Part shown: one piece after another, positions 26,366 to 35,044 of the stretch
Position numbering within the stretch: position 1 is the first letter of the stretch
How the letters are laid out: every line of letters starts with the position of its first letter
Translations under genes and position numbers: made by a program
Notes under the pieces: generated by a model
Told to the model about the DNA's origin: nothing
Databases searched by the model: none
What the model saw: only the letters and a program-made list of their open reading frames with translations
From: JALEFZ01 sp964564415
GTDB lineage: Bacteria; Bacteroidota; Bacteroidia; J057
NCBI GenBank assembly: GCA_964564415.1
Contig: CAZMAV010000003.1
Coordinates: 62,001 to 126,000 of the forward strand
Direction of reading: 5' to 3'
Length of the DNA: 64,000 nucleotides

Positions 26366-26436
26366 TATAGGTCAAAGCTTGGGCCTCAGCGACTTCTCAT
26401 ATTTGCTTCATCACAAACAAGTAATGATCGAAGATT

Positions 26437-26829
26437 ATGAAACAGATGAAGACATTGGGAAAGTGGCTTTTCATCATCCCCTTTGCCGCCTTTGGCCTGC
26501 TCCATTTTGGCCCCTTGGAGTACAGCTTATCTTATGTACCAGCCTGCTTGCCTTTTCCGGCCCTTTGGGTTTACGCAACAGGTGCCTGTCTGCTGGGCTT
26601 TACCCTGAGTGCTATTTTGAGGCGCTATGATGGGATAGCCTCCCTTCTATTGGCGATCCTGATGCTGGTTTTTGTCGGCAGCATCCACCTACCCAAGGCA
26701 TTTACGGGGGACTTTTGGGGCATTATCGCCACCTTCCGTGATACCTGTATGGCGGGAGCTGCCCTATTGTACTCGACCTCCATGGCCACTGACACTCGCT
26801 ACCTAGGTTTTGAAAGCGGTAAAAAATGA
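26437..26829 (+). CDS. Small DoxX-like membrane protein
   Basis: The 130-residue protein has four predicted helices (WLFIIPFAAFGLLHF, then WVYATGACLLGFTL, a third IASLLLAILMLVFVG, and a last segment near 107-118). The G-x-x-H/F pattern in the first helix and the short length fit the DoxX/SURF4-like family. It follows the Crp-family regulator by about 70 bases and precedes a SnoaL-like gene, an arrangement common for stress-response or quinone-linked accessory genes. Function is unproven. Confidence 0.75.
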   Translation: MKQMKTLGKWLFIIPFAAFGLLHFGPLEYSLSYVPACLPFPALWVYATGACLLGFTLSAILRRYDGIASLLLAILMLVFVGSIHLPKAFTGDFWGIIATFRDTCMAGAALLYSTSMATDTRYLGFESGKK

Positions 26830-26880
26830 GAGGATCCCATTTCTCCGAGGCAATTTTATTCGAATCTATAAACCATTTTT

Positions 26881-27246
26881 ATGACAATTGAAAAACTCAA
26901 AGGCATCGTCGAGGACTTTGCCGGCCATGTGGAATCCTTCCGTTATGAGGAGGCCCATGACAAATTTTACCACCCCGAACTGGTCAAGCATGAAAATGAA
27001 GGGGCGCCTACCATAGGTTTGGAAGCCCATCGGGAGGAAATGAAGCACTTTTTATCTAGCCTTAGCCAGCCCAAAGCGGTCCTTATTAGCAAGATCGTCT
27101 CGGATGATATGTCGGTGATAGAATGGAATTATTCCTTTCACCACAAGGACTGGGGAAAGCGCGATTTCAGGGAGGTATCCGTACAGCGCTGGAAAGAAGG
27201 AAAGATCATCCACGAACGCCATCATTATAAGGCTGAAAAGTGGTGA
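26881..27246 (+). CDS. SnoaL/NTF2-like protein
   Basis: A 121-residue cone-shaped alpha+beta protein. It starts with helices (IVEDFAGHVESFRYEEAHDKFYHPE), then beta strands with WNYSFHHKDWG and a terminal HERHHYKAEKW. This is the NTF2/SnoaL fold, used by small isomerases, polyketide cyclases and ligand-binding proteins. The reaction is unknown. It lies 51 bases downstream of the DoxX-like gene in the regulator cluster. Confidence 0.82.
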   Translation: MTIEKLKGIVEDFAGHVESFRYEEAHDKFYHPELVKHENEGAPTIGLEAHREEMKHFLSSLSQPKAVLISKIVSDDMSVIEWNYSFHHKDWGKRDFREVSVQRWKEGKIIHERHHYKAEKW

Positions 27247-27351
27247 GAAGCAGAACAAGATGAGGACCAAAAGACAGAAAAGCGACTTTTTTTCTATGTG
27301 AAGGAGGATATGTTTGCCCGGCAGTTATATATATGCATTATCCTGATTCCC

Positions 27352-27576
27352 ATGAATGCAAAAGTCAAAAATCAGCTTATTCAGTCTTTAAAGATATGGA
27401 TCGCCATTTATCCGGCTATTACCCTTATCATGCTTTTGTTTGGGCGGCAATTGGCAGCTCTGCCCATCTATCTGCGTACCCTGGTCCTCACCCTTATTCT
27501 GGTACCTCTGATGGTCTTTGTCCTGCTGCCCACCGTCAATGCCCTTAGCGAACGATTTTTGAAGCCACCAGAGTAA
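27352..27576 (+). CDS. Small two-helix membrane protein
   Basis: The 74-residue product has two membrane helices (IWIAIYPAITLIMLLF and TLVLTLILVPLMVFVLLP). ATG at 27352 is chosen. An AAGGAGG before an in-frame ATG at 27310 offers an alternative start that adds 14 residues. It resembles the C-terminal half of small monooxygenase-membrane fusions in Bacteroidota, with the enzyme part absent here. Probably the last gene of the Crp-associated cluster. Confidence 0.6.
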   Translation: MNAKVKNQLIQSLKIWIAIYPAITLIMLLFGRQLAALPIYLRTLVLTLILVPLMVFVLLPTVNALSERFLKPPE

Positions 27577-27632
27577 GGTGCGAAACAGTTTTTCCTGTCC
27601 TTTGAAGGGGAAGAAACTTAGTTTTAGCTCTC

Positions 27633-28409
27633 ATGAAAGGGAGGAAAAAATCTATCTGCATGGCCTACATGGCCGTGGTATTATTTGTTTTCTGTATCCA
27701 ACCCAATGGCCTTCTGGCCCAACTGCAGGGCAGTTATGGAAGTACCATGAATGGAAAGGCAGGGGTGCTCTTCGAATTTAGAGAGGACTCTGCCTTTCTA
27801 TACCATTTTAAAAGTGAAAAAGGAGAAAAAAAGGGTAAAGGGACCTTTTTTATCGGTGAAGACACCCTACATTTTATCTTTCAATCCTCCCTGGACTCGG
27901 GCCGTCGGGATTGTTCTTTTATAAGGGTAGAAAAAGACAGCCTGGGCAAGGCAGAAGATTCTGTCAGACTTATTTTTGAGGTTCTTGACTACGAAAGTCA
28001 GCTTCCCCTTCCACTGGTGAATATATGGGAGCGCAGCCCAAAGGGCAAAGAATTTGAACTGGGACTAACCAATGATTCGGGAAGATTGGCTACCTCTTTT
28101 AGGCTAATTGACCGTTCGGCCAAGCTGTTTTTTAGGAAAAAAGACTACCATGAAGAATCTATCTCTTTACGTCTGGACCCAAATACCTACTTTCATCTTG
28201 GTTTGCTCTCTTCCTGGCTGGTCTATATAGATGAAGGGGTACACTGGAAATATAAAGTCATCCAAGCCTCCAAAAAGCATTATCAACTTCAACCCTTGAG
28301 CAAGTCCATACCAGAATTGACTGACCTGTACAGGGGGAATAAGCTTAGGAAAATCAATCGGATGGAGTATAGAGACTACAAAAGGAGCGTCAACCGAGGG
28401 CGGCCTTAA
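27633..28409 (+). CDS. Unknown secreted protein
   Basis: The 258-residue protein has a signal peptide (MAYMAVVLFVFCIQPNGLLAQ) after a basic start, then a beta-rich part of about 90 residues. From about 110 there is a segment that looks like a small carboxypeptidase-regulatory-type beta-sandwich (LPLPLVNIWERSPKGKEFEL, then TNDSGRLATSFRL). The tail is basic. It is not recognised as a named family. Likely periplasmic or surface. It is convergent with the large regulator gene at 28451-31378. Confidence 0.6.
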   Translation: MKGRKKSICMAYMAVVLFVFCIQPNGLLAQLQGSYGSTMNGKAGVLFEFREDSAFLYHFKSEKGEKKGKGTFFIGEDTLHFIFQSSLDSGRRDCSFIRVEKDSLGKAEDSVRLIFEVLDYESQLPLPLVNIWERSPKGKEFELGLTNDSGRLATSFRLIDRSAKLFFRKKDYHEESISLRLDPNTYFHLGLLSSWLVYIDEGVHWKYKVIQASKKHYQLQPLSKSIPELTDLYRGNKLRKINRMEYRDYKRSVNRGRP

Positions 28410-28450
28410 CAGGGGAAACCAAAAAGTGAAGGTCAAGCCTTATATGCTGG

Positions 28451-31378
28451 TCAAAGGCTCATCATAAACTCATTGAGGTTGGTCTCGGAGGCAAGGTTAA
28501 GCTTTTTTCGAAGTCTATACCGCCCAATTTCCACTCCACGGACAGAGATGCCCATCAGGGGTGCAATCTCCTTTGTGCTGAGGTTCATCCGCAGGTAGGC
28601 GCATAATTTTTTGTCCTTGGCAGTAAGTTCGGGATATTTTTCTCTAAGTTGGCGGAGAAATTTTTCATGGACTTCGTCAAAGTGATGCTCAAACTTTTCC
28701 CACTCTTCATCTAGGAGAATATCGCTTTCGATGGTTTTTACCAACTCCCTGACCTCGGATTTGTGAATTTCAGGTACTTCCTTTTTAAGCTTTTCGAGTT
28801 GAGCTTTAAGGGTTAGTAAAATTTCGCTCTTTTGGACGAGGTGCATGGCATAGGAGCCCAACTCTTTGTTTTTGTAGGCCATCTCAGCTTTGAGCTTGTC
28901 GTTTTTCAGGCGGAAAATCTCTGCCTCTGATTTTTCGACCTCCTGACGGTACTCGTTTTCCTTTTTTTCGTGGGTAGCTTGCTGCTGCTGGATCTGAAGG
29001 TTGGCGCTCTTTTTGATCCTTTTGTTGTTCAGGTTAATGGTAAAGAGAAGCAGTCCCAGGAAGGTAGTGATGAGGGTCAGCCTAGCCCAAAGGCTCTGGT
29101 ACCAGGGATAATCGATGTGAAAGGCGTAGGTCGCCTCTGGGCTTTCCACCCCAAATACATTTTTGGCCCTTACCTTAAAGGTGTAGAAGCCGGGTTTGAG
29201 GTTGGTGTATTCCTTTTCTCTCTTGGCAGACCACTCCGACCAATGGTTGTCTTCCCCTTCGAGTTTGTACTGGTATTTGACCTCATTGATGTAGCGATAA
29301 TAGGCTGCTGAGAAGGCGAAGCTCAGGTCATTGGCATCTTGATCGAAGTGAGGGATGGCATCTGAAGGCTGTCCGGGAAGCAGGCCATCGGCACCCAAAA
29401 AATCTCCCTCGAAGACGGCTGAGTCCTGCTCAGCTTTCATGCTCACCTGCCGGATATAAATGGAGAGTTCCTCCTGTTTCTTCTTTTCTTCTCTTGGATG
29501 ATAAAGGATAAATCCCTTGTCAGTACCAATGAGTATGTTGTGGGGGTCTACAGCGGAGATGGATTCGAAGCCCTTGACAAGTCGCTTGGCCAGTTGGTTA
29601 AAATTGAGTTTGCCCACTTCTTTTTCGATCAAGCCTTCTTCGATTCTAAGCATGCCAAATTCCTTATCCGTGGAAAACCAGATATTTCCAGCTTCATCTT
29701 CCAACAGGCGTCGGATATCAAGCTGGTCTTTAAAAAGGGTGTTGAGGGATTCATGGGGGATGAATCCCTCTGTTTCTTCATCAAAAATGTAAACCCCTTT
29801 CTCAGTGGTAAATACTAGGTGGTCATTGATCCTGCTGACATTGATGGAAAGGTCTGAGGGGAACCCATGTTTGGAATTGTAAAATTGTATCTGCTCGATC
29901 TCCTCTGCGGAGGGACTTAGCTTGATCCGGTAAACTCCCCGATAGGGATGAGAAACCCAGATCTGGCCTTTGCTATCTTGAACCATGACCCTGGCGGAGG
30001 CTTCAAAACCATCTAAGCGTTTGCGAAAGGTCCACCCTTCAGATCCGGAAGGTTTTTCGAAGAGAAGGAGACCTGAGTAGGTACCCTCAATGGCCAGGTG
30101 GGGATGCTGTTGAAGTTGGATGAATTTCCAGGCTCCCTGCACGGGTGAGATGGACAGAGCTTCCTTGTCAGTAATATTGAGGGTTCCATTGTGCTGTCCT
30201 GCGAGTAACTGTCCATCTAGGTTGGTAAGGCTCCAGGTGGGCCCCACCGCAGTCGGAATGGTATTGAAAGTTCCCGGCAGGAGGGGACTGGGGGGATTCA
30301 GCCATTTTTGCCAGTAGATGCCCTGGTTGGTGGCCAGGTATAGCTTTCCCTCAAAAACAGTAGAGGCATAGGCGGAACCATTTACCCCCATACGATCATC
30401 TATAATGGAAAATGGGGACTGTATTTCTATATGGCAGATTCCATTTTCCAATCCCAGCCATAGGTTATCAGCTCTATCCTGAAATAGGCTCAGCACTGAA
30501 TTATTGAGCAAACCCTTGGCTCTGTCAATGCTCCAGGTGGGTTTACCTTCTTCATCTAGGATTAGGAGGCCTTTGAGGGAGGTTCCTACAGCATAAGAGG
30601 CATCGCTAAGTTTGATGGCGGTATAAATCCTATTTTTCTTCAAGAAATCTTGGACTTCCTCTCCCCAAGTCTGGATTTTTCCATCCTGATAGGTGAGGAT
30701 GCCTTCTTTTTCAGTAAAAATCAGTAATTCTCCTTCTCTTCCCTGGAGAATGCTCCTCAGGTTGAATCTTTGAAAGGCCCTGCCTCCTTTCATGGGTTTG
30801 AGGCTATCTCCTTCTAGGACAAGGAGGCCAAGGCTAGCCTCATCGATCCTTAACTTTCCGTCGAGGTAGAAAAAATTATCGAAACGCTCCGGAGCTTGGT
30901 AGCAGGTAAAGAGGCTGTCCTTGAGGTAGAACATGTATTCATGGGTACACCCGTAGACCCCTCCTTGGTGGAGAAAGACCTTCCATACATCAGCAAAGTC
31001 CCGGTATTTGGGAGGAATCCTGTTTTTAAGGGAATGAAATGTGGGTCTTCCCTGGGCGTTGGCCTCGAAGTAGCCGATTTCGTCCTGGCCTCCGACAAAA
31101 ATACGGCCGTCGGAACTGATGGCCAGGGACCGCAAGATTGATTTGTTGGGCAGGGGAAAACAGCGCCACTGGCTTCCGTCAAATTCGAGGAGACCGGAAT
31201 TATTGCCCATATATATCAGTCCCCGCTCATCCTGGCTGACTGCCCAGTTTTGGGTTTCTGCCTGATAGTCCTTCTTCTCATAATTGATGATGGGGGGAAG
31301 CCCCATGTGTCGGTGCTGACCAAAAAGATCGGAAGAAAGCAAGCATAACAGTGTTCCAAGGATGAGCAGGGTTCTCAT
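28451..31378 (-). CDS. Membrane sensor with propeller, Y_Y_Y and LuxR-type HTH domains
   Basis: The 975-residue one-protein signalling system has a signal peptide (MRTLLILGTLLCLLSSDLFGQ) and two sets of beta-propeller repeats (QDERGLIYMGNNSGLLEFDG, then FQDRADNLWLGLENGI). A Y_Y_Y/fibronectin-like domain near 680-770 carries YKLEGEDNHWSEWS and GFYTFKVRAKNVFG. One membrane helix lies at about 775-795, followed by a long coiled coil. The C-terminal LuxR/GerE HTH ends LSTKEIAPLMGISVRGVEIGRYRLRKKL. The periplasmic part should bind a sugar ligand, with DNA binding on the inside. It sits at the edge of the glycan locus, nine bases downstream of the GH2-type gene and co-oriented with it, so it is the likely regulator of that locus. 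Confidence 0.88.
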   Translation of the reverse strand: MRTLLILGTLLCLLSSDLFGQHRHMGLPPIINYEKKDYQAETQNWAVSQDERGLIYMGNNSGLLEFDGSQWRCFPLPNKSILRSLAISSDGRIFVGGQDEIGYFEANAQGRPTFHSLKNRIPPKYRDFADVWKVFLHQGGVYGCTHEYMFYLKDSLFTCYQAPERFDNFFYLDGKLRIDEASLGLLVLEGDSLKPMKGGRAFQRFNLRSILQGREGELLIFTEKEGILTYQDGKIQTWGEEVQDFLKKNRIYTAIKLSDASYAVGTSLKGLLILDEEGKPTWSIDRAKGLLNNSVLSLFQDRADNLWLGLENGICHIEIQSPFSIIDDRMGVNGSAYASTVFEGKLYLATNQGIYWQKWLNPPSPLLPGTFNTIPTAVGPTWSLTNLDGQLLAGQHNGTLNITDKEALSISPVQGAWKFIQLQQHPHLAIEGTYSGLLLFEKPSGSEGWTFRKRLDGFEASARVMVQDSKGQIWVSHPYRGVYRIKLSPSAEEIEQIQFYNSKHGFPSDLSINVSRINDHLVFTTEKGVYIFDEETEGFIPHESLNTLFKDQLDIRRLLEDEAGNIWFSTDKEFGMLRIEEGLIEKEVGKLNFNQLAKRLVKGFESISAVDPHNILIGTDKGFILYHPREEKKKQEELSIYIRQVSMKAEQDSAVFEGDFLGADGLLPGQPSDAIPHFDQDANDLSFAFSAAYYRYINEVKYQYKLEGEDNHWSEWSAKREKEYTNLKPGFYTFKVRAKNVFGVESPEATYAFHIDYPWYQSLWARLTLITTFLGLLLFTINLNNKRIKKSANLQIQQQQATHEKKENEYRQEVEKSEAEIFRLKNDKLKAEMAYKNKELGSYAMHLVQKSEILLTLKAQLEKLKKEVPEIHKSEVRELVKTIESDILLDEEWEKFEHHFDEVHEKFLRQLREKYPELTAKDKKLCAYLRMNLSTKEIAPLMGISVRGVEIGRYRLRKKLNLASETNLNEFMMSL

Positions 31379-31387
31379 AGAAAAATT

Positions 31388-32719
31388 TTATCTCTTTACA
31401 TAAAAAGGGGCATTGGCTGTAGCCAAGTTTCCTTCGCCGTCATAGGCGTAGACAAAGAGTCGGTAGGCTCCGGGCTTTATAGGGGCCTTTATTTCAAAAC
31501 TGCCTTTGTCTCCACTGCTGATCATGGCTTTGTCCAATTTCTTGACCGAGACATCCTTGCTGGCCACCTTTATCTTTGTAGGGTCGGGGGTACGCTCGGC
31601 ATCTCCACCTGCCCCAGTGAGTCCGAATTCTGATTCGAGGATTTGCCATCTGAAGTCCAGCTTTTCTCCATTAGGGTCTGTTACATCTGCCATAATGGGG
31701 TAGGCCTTGCCGGGTTTGAGGTAAATATTGTCGCGGGCTTCTTTCCCGTTGATCTTGAGGGCGTCGATGTGGGGAGCCTTATTTTCTGGCCATTCTTGGC
31801 TCCAGACGTACTGTAGTACATCCATGACCTCGGTTTCGGCTCCTGATTCGGTGAATACTCCATACCAGGTAGGCGTAGTTTCTTGTTTCTGTCCCCAGAG
31901 GAAGACATAGGAACCCAGGCATTTTTCCTGATCGCGGTAGATGCCCTCTTCGTAGCGCCGGCGATAATCTTCGGCCTTCATGCTGCTGGTCTGCTCAATG
32001 GGAGCCCCCCATTCAGTTTTGGGTACCTCCCAGTGGCCATTTGGGCCCCATTCTGTGATGATGTAAGGCCCTTCCCAACCAAAGCTTCGGATTTGCTTAT
32101 CTATTCCAATGAGTCCTCCATAGGTATTGATGCCATAGATATCAATTTCGGGGGCCCTTTCTTTGATCAATTGAACTTCGGCCACGTCCAGGCCGGCAGT
32201 AACAGTCATGGTGGGATGGTTGGGGTCCTCTTCATGGATCATTTTGGCGATGTCGTTGATGGCATTCCACACCCGATAATCGCTGTACATGAGGTCATTT
32301 TCATTGCCGATGCCCCACATGAGGATGGCAGGATGATCCTTGTACTTCTTTACAATGCTGGTAAAATATTCCAGTTGGGCCTGGACGGCCTTTGAATCGT
32401 TGTAGTCGAAGCCCTGCCTCTCCTGTCCTACCCACAGGCCAAAGAGGACGGTCAGTCCTTTTTCCTGGGCTTCGTCGAGTACGGAGATGGCATCTGGTGC
32501 TCCCCAGGTTCGAAGAGAATTTGCACCATAAGCAACAGCCCTATCCAGGTAGGTTTGTCCTCCTACTCCTTTGATGTAATAAGGCTCCCCCCCACGGTAC
32601 AACTTAAAGCCCTTTCCTTCTTTACGGACTTCCACCTTGATGGGACCGGACTCCTTTTGACCAAAGGTAGGGGGGCAAAGGAATAAAAAGCCCGCTAGAG
32701 CGATCAGTAAGTACTTCAT
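31388..32719 (-). CDS. GH2-type TIM-barrel glycoside hydrolase with Ig-like tail
   Basis: The 443-residue protein has a signal peptide (MKYLLIALAGFLFLCPPTFGQ). The TIM barrel has the clan GH-A catalytic pair: acid/base Glu140 in MWGIGNEND and nucleophile Glu223 in YIITEWGPNG. A Trp-rich FLWGQKQE strand follows. The last 130 residues form one or two Ig-like beta domains ending NAPFYVKR. The fold matches the catalytic domain of family GH2, though the usual N-terminal sugar-binding and Ig domains are missing. Probably a periplasmic exo-beta-glucosidase or similar enzyme acting on oligosaccharides cut by the GH16 enzyme. The exact linkage is unknown. Confidence 0.8.
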   Translation of the reverse strand: MKYLLIALAGFLFLCPPTFGQKESGPIKVEVRKEGKGFKLYRGGEPYYIKGVGGQTYLDRAVAYGANSLRTWGAPDAISVLDEAQEKGLTVLFGLWVGQERQGFDYNDSKAVQAQLEYFTSIVKKYKDHPAILMWGIGNENDLMYSDYRVWNAINDIAKMIHEEDPNHPTMTVTAGLDVAEVQLIKERAPEIDIYGINTYGGLIGIDKQIRSFGWEGPYIITEWGPNGHWEVPKTEWGAPIEQTSSMKAEDYRRRYEEGIYRDQEKCLGSYVFLWGQKQETTPTWYGVFTESGAETEVMDVLQYVWSQEWPENKAPHIDALKINGKEARDNIYLKPGKAYPIMADVTDPNGEKLDFRWQILESEFGLTGAGGDAERTPDPTKIKVASKDVSVKKLDKAMISSGDKGSFEIKAPIKPGAYRLFVYAYDGEGNLATANAPFYVKR

Positions 32720-32957
32720 GAGTAGTAAGTTTGCAATTGAATTAAAAGAAGTAGCCCCTTATGGGAATGAGAAAATAATAAACTTATTAGAATTTATCAG
32801 TTAACCTGTTAAAAGGCAAGTGAGAAGGTCTTTGATGTAGTAAAAATGAGTCCTGATGAAAAGGCTGTGTAGCTATGTTGTAGTTATTTTTTTCCTTTTT
32901 ACAGATTTTTAAAAGTATATTGAAGATAATTGGTACAAGGACTATAACAAGCTACTC

Positions 32958-35033
32958 ATGCGTCTACTGCTACACGACCTTCTAAAGGTACTTGTTTTGT
33001 GCTGGCTATTTTCCATGCCTTATTTTTCCCTAGCACAAGACATGTCTACTGCGGATAAGGAGGAGATTATTACCAACCCCAATCAATCAGAGGCTGAAGC
33101 CAAAGAAATCAGTTCTGATTCCATCGTCAGGGTAAGGCTTCCCGAAGGCTACCTGACCCCTTCTGGAGATTCTGTCTATCGCATGCCGGCACTTAAGCGG
33201 ATTACCTTTACAGGTTATTACCGCTTTTTTGGTTATGGACGCAACATGAGCATGCATTATCCTGGTCTGGCACCCTTCAAACAGACCTATGGGGTGGGCG
33301 ACGGATATAGAGAGCCTATGCTTTCCCTCCTGACCATTGCTCGCCCCAATGGAAAGACCAGCTTCATGACGGAACTTTTTATGTTTACCCCCTACGATGG
33401 TACCTTTGAAAATAATACATTTACCACCAACCTGGGGATAAATTTTTATGGGAACTTTCGCACCCGTCATGGAAAATTTGGGATAAGAGCGGGAGGGATC
33501 CATTGGACCTCACTGAGTCCATTTACCATGGGAATTTTTCAGGCCTTTGACCTCTTTAGTATCTTTGACCGGACTCCCTGGGAGGGAGTCACAGGACTCG
33601 ACCGCTACGAAAGTTACTATTCTGCGGGTTCTATCAACCGCGATACGAGGTGGAACAACCGGGCCTTTCAAGGGCTCATCCTTGAGGGAGGAGATCTTCC
33701 TCAGGATTTTTCTTTTACCTTTCTTTTTGGTAAGGCCCAGGTCAACGGGGGACTGCCGGGAGCACCTACGGACTTCGATCCGCTGACGACCATTATCGAT
33801 CCCAATGTCGCCGGAAATGTACCTACCTACCAGGGTTTTGCCGGGCTCAACCGGGTGCAGCCAAACTCTCTGACGGGTTTTCGTCTGAGAAAAGACTTTA
33901 ACAAGGGCTTTTTGGCCTACAATACCATTTACAATCGCTCACGACTGGACAGCATTAAGCCTCGCTTCCAAACCTATGGTATTCATACCCTCCAATATGA
34001 TTTTGACCTCGCCAAGATCAACGTCAGTGGAGAAGTAGGAGCCGGCAACTTCTTTATCGGCAGGCTAGACCAGGAGGATAGGAATGTCAACTGGGGAGAG
34101 GTAGCCATGCTGCGGCTAAAGTTTCCAAAGGAATATACTTTTTGGCCCCTGGAAATGCAGCTCTATCAAATCAGCAAGGACTTTTACAATGACAATGGAG
34201 AAATACAGACCTTCTCCAATCCAGAAATACAGACGCAAATCCTGGGCGTGAATCAGGTGGGGCAGGCAGCCGCAGGTGGAGCTCTTACCCAGGTAGGGCA
34301 GTTGGCCCACAATCGTCGGGGGATCAATGTTTTTACGGAAAAGGGTCTCGGTCCCTTACAGTTCAAGCTAGGATGGGGCATTGCCCAGGAGTTGGACACC
34401 CTTAGTGATCAACTTTCCTTTGTCCATAGGATAAATGGACTGGCCCTCTCCCGAATCTACAATCCCTTTCCCGCCAATGCCAGCGGACCTACCATAGTAG
34501 GGCCTTATCAGCGGGTGATAACCTTCTTCAGGGGAGCTTATGAGACGGTTCAGTTGACCGACATAGATCCGGGGACTACAGATCCGCTGACCATCAAAAA
34601 CTTTCAGGCCCTCGACCTTACCCTGAAATTCAAGGCAGATGTTTTTCGCAAGCCATTGTACATCTTTTACCTGGGTTCTTTTCAAGGAGCTTCTCCCGAG
34701 CCTAAGGCTCTGCCTACCTTCTCGGACGATACCTATCTTCAGGCCCAATATCACGAGTTTGACCTTTACTATGAACTTTTCCCCAATTTCATCTTTACCG
34801 GATACTATGGGTTGGAGTTGATCAAGGGAGGACGAAACACCTTTATCAACTCTGAAACCCTACAGCCACGCAACCAACGTGGGCAGGGGATAGGCATTGG
34901 CTTTGACTGGACTGTAGCCCCCAATGCTGCTTTTTACCTTAGGCAGCGGTGGATGGACTTCGAAGACAAAAGTTTTCCCCTTGACAAATACAGGGGAAAT
35001 GAAACCACCCTCGAACTCAAAGTATTTTTCTAA
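32958..35033 (+). CDS. Outer-membrane beta-barrel protein of the glycan locus (1)
   Basis: The 691-residue protein has a signal peptide ending SLAQ, a short acidic N-terminal region, then a long beta-rich domain with alternating aromatic strands (ITFTGYYRFFGYGRN, FGIRAGGIHWTSLS, ATFYLRQRWMDF-like) and a C-terminal aromatic end LELKVFF. This is typical of outer-membrane porin-like barrels. There is no TonB plug. It heads a five-gene run with gaps of about 4-11 bases that continues through GH16. The divergent gene on the other side is the GH2-type enzyme, so the 238-base gap between them probably holds shared control sites. Its role in glucan uptake is inferred from context. Confidence 0.68.
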   Translation: MRLLLHDLLKVLVLCWLFSMPYFSLAQDMSTADKEEIITNPNQSEAEAKEISSDSIVRVRLPEGYLTPSGDSVYRMPALKRITFTGYYRFFGYGRNMSMHYPGLAPFKQTYGVGDGYREPMLSLLTIARPNGKTSFMTELFMFTPYDGTFENNTFTTNLGINFYGNFRTRHGKFGIRAGGIHWTSLSPFTMGIFQAFDLFSIFDRTPWEGVTGLDRYESYYSAGSINRDTRWNNRAFQGLILEGGDLPQDFSFTFLFGKAQVNGGLPGAPTDFDPLTTIIDPNVAGNVPTYQGFAGLNRVQPNSLTGFRLRKDFNKGFLAYNTIYNRSRLDSIKPRFQTYGIHTLQYDFDLAKINVSGEVGAGNFFIGRLDQEDRNVNWGEVAMLRLKFPKEYTFWPLEMQLYQISKDFYNDNGEIQTFSNPEIQTQILGVNQVGQAAAGGALTQVGQLAHNRRGINVFTEKGLGPLQFKLGWGIAQELDTLSDQLSFVHRINGLALSRIYNPFPANASGPTIVGPYQRVITFFRGAYETVQLTDIDPGTTDPLTIKNFQALDLTLKFKADVFRKPLYIFYLGSFQGASPEPKALPTFSDDTYLQAQYHEFDLYYELFPNFIFTGYYGLELIKGGRNTFINSETLQPRNQRGQGIGIGFDWTVAPNAAFYLRQRWMDFEDKSFPLDKYRGNETTLELKVFF

Positions 35034-35044
35034 ATCCCAATCAG

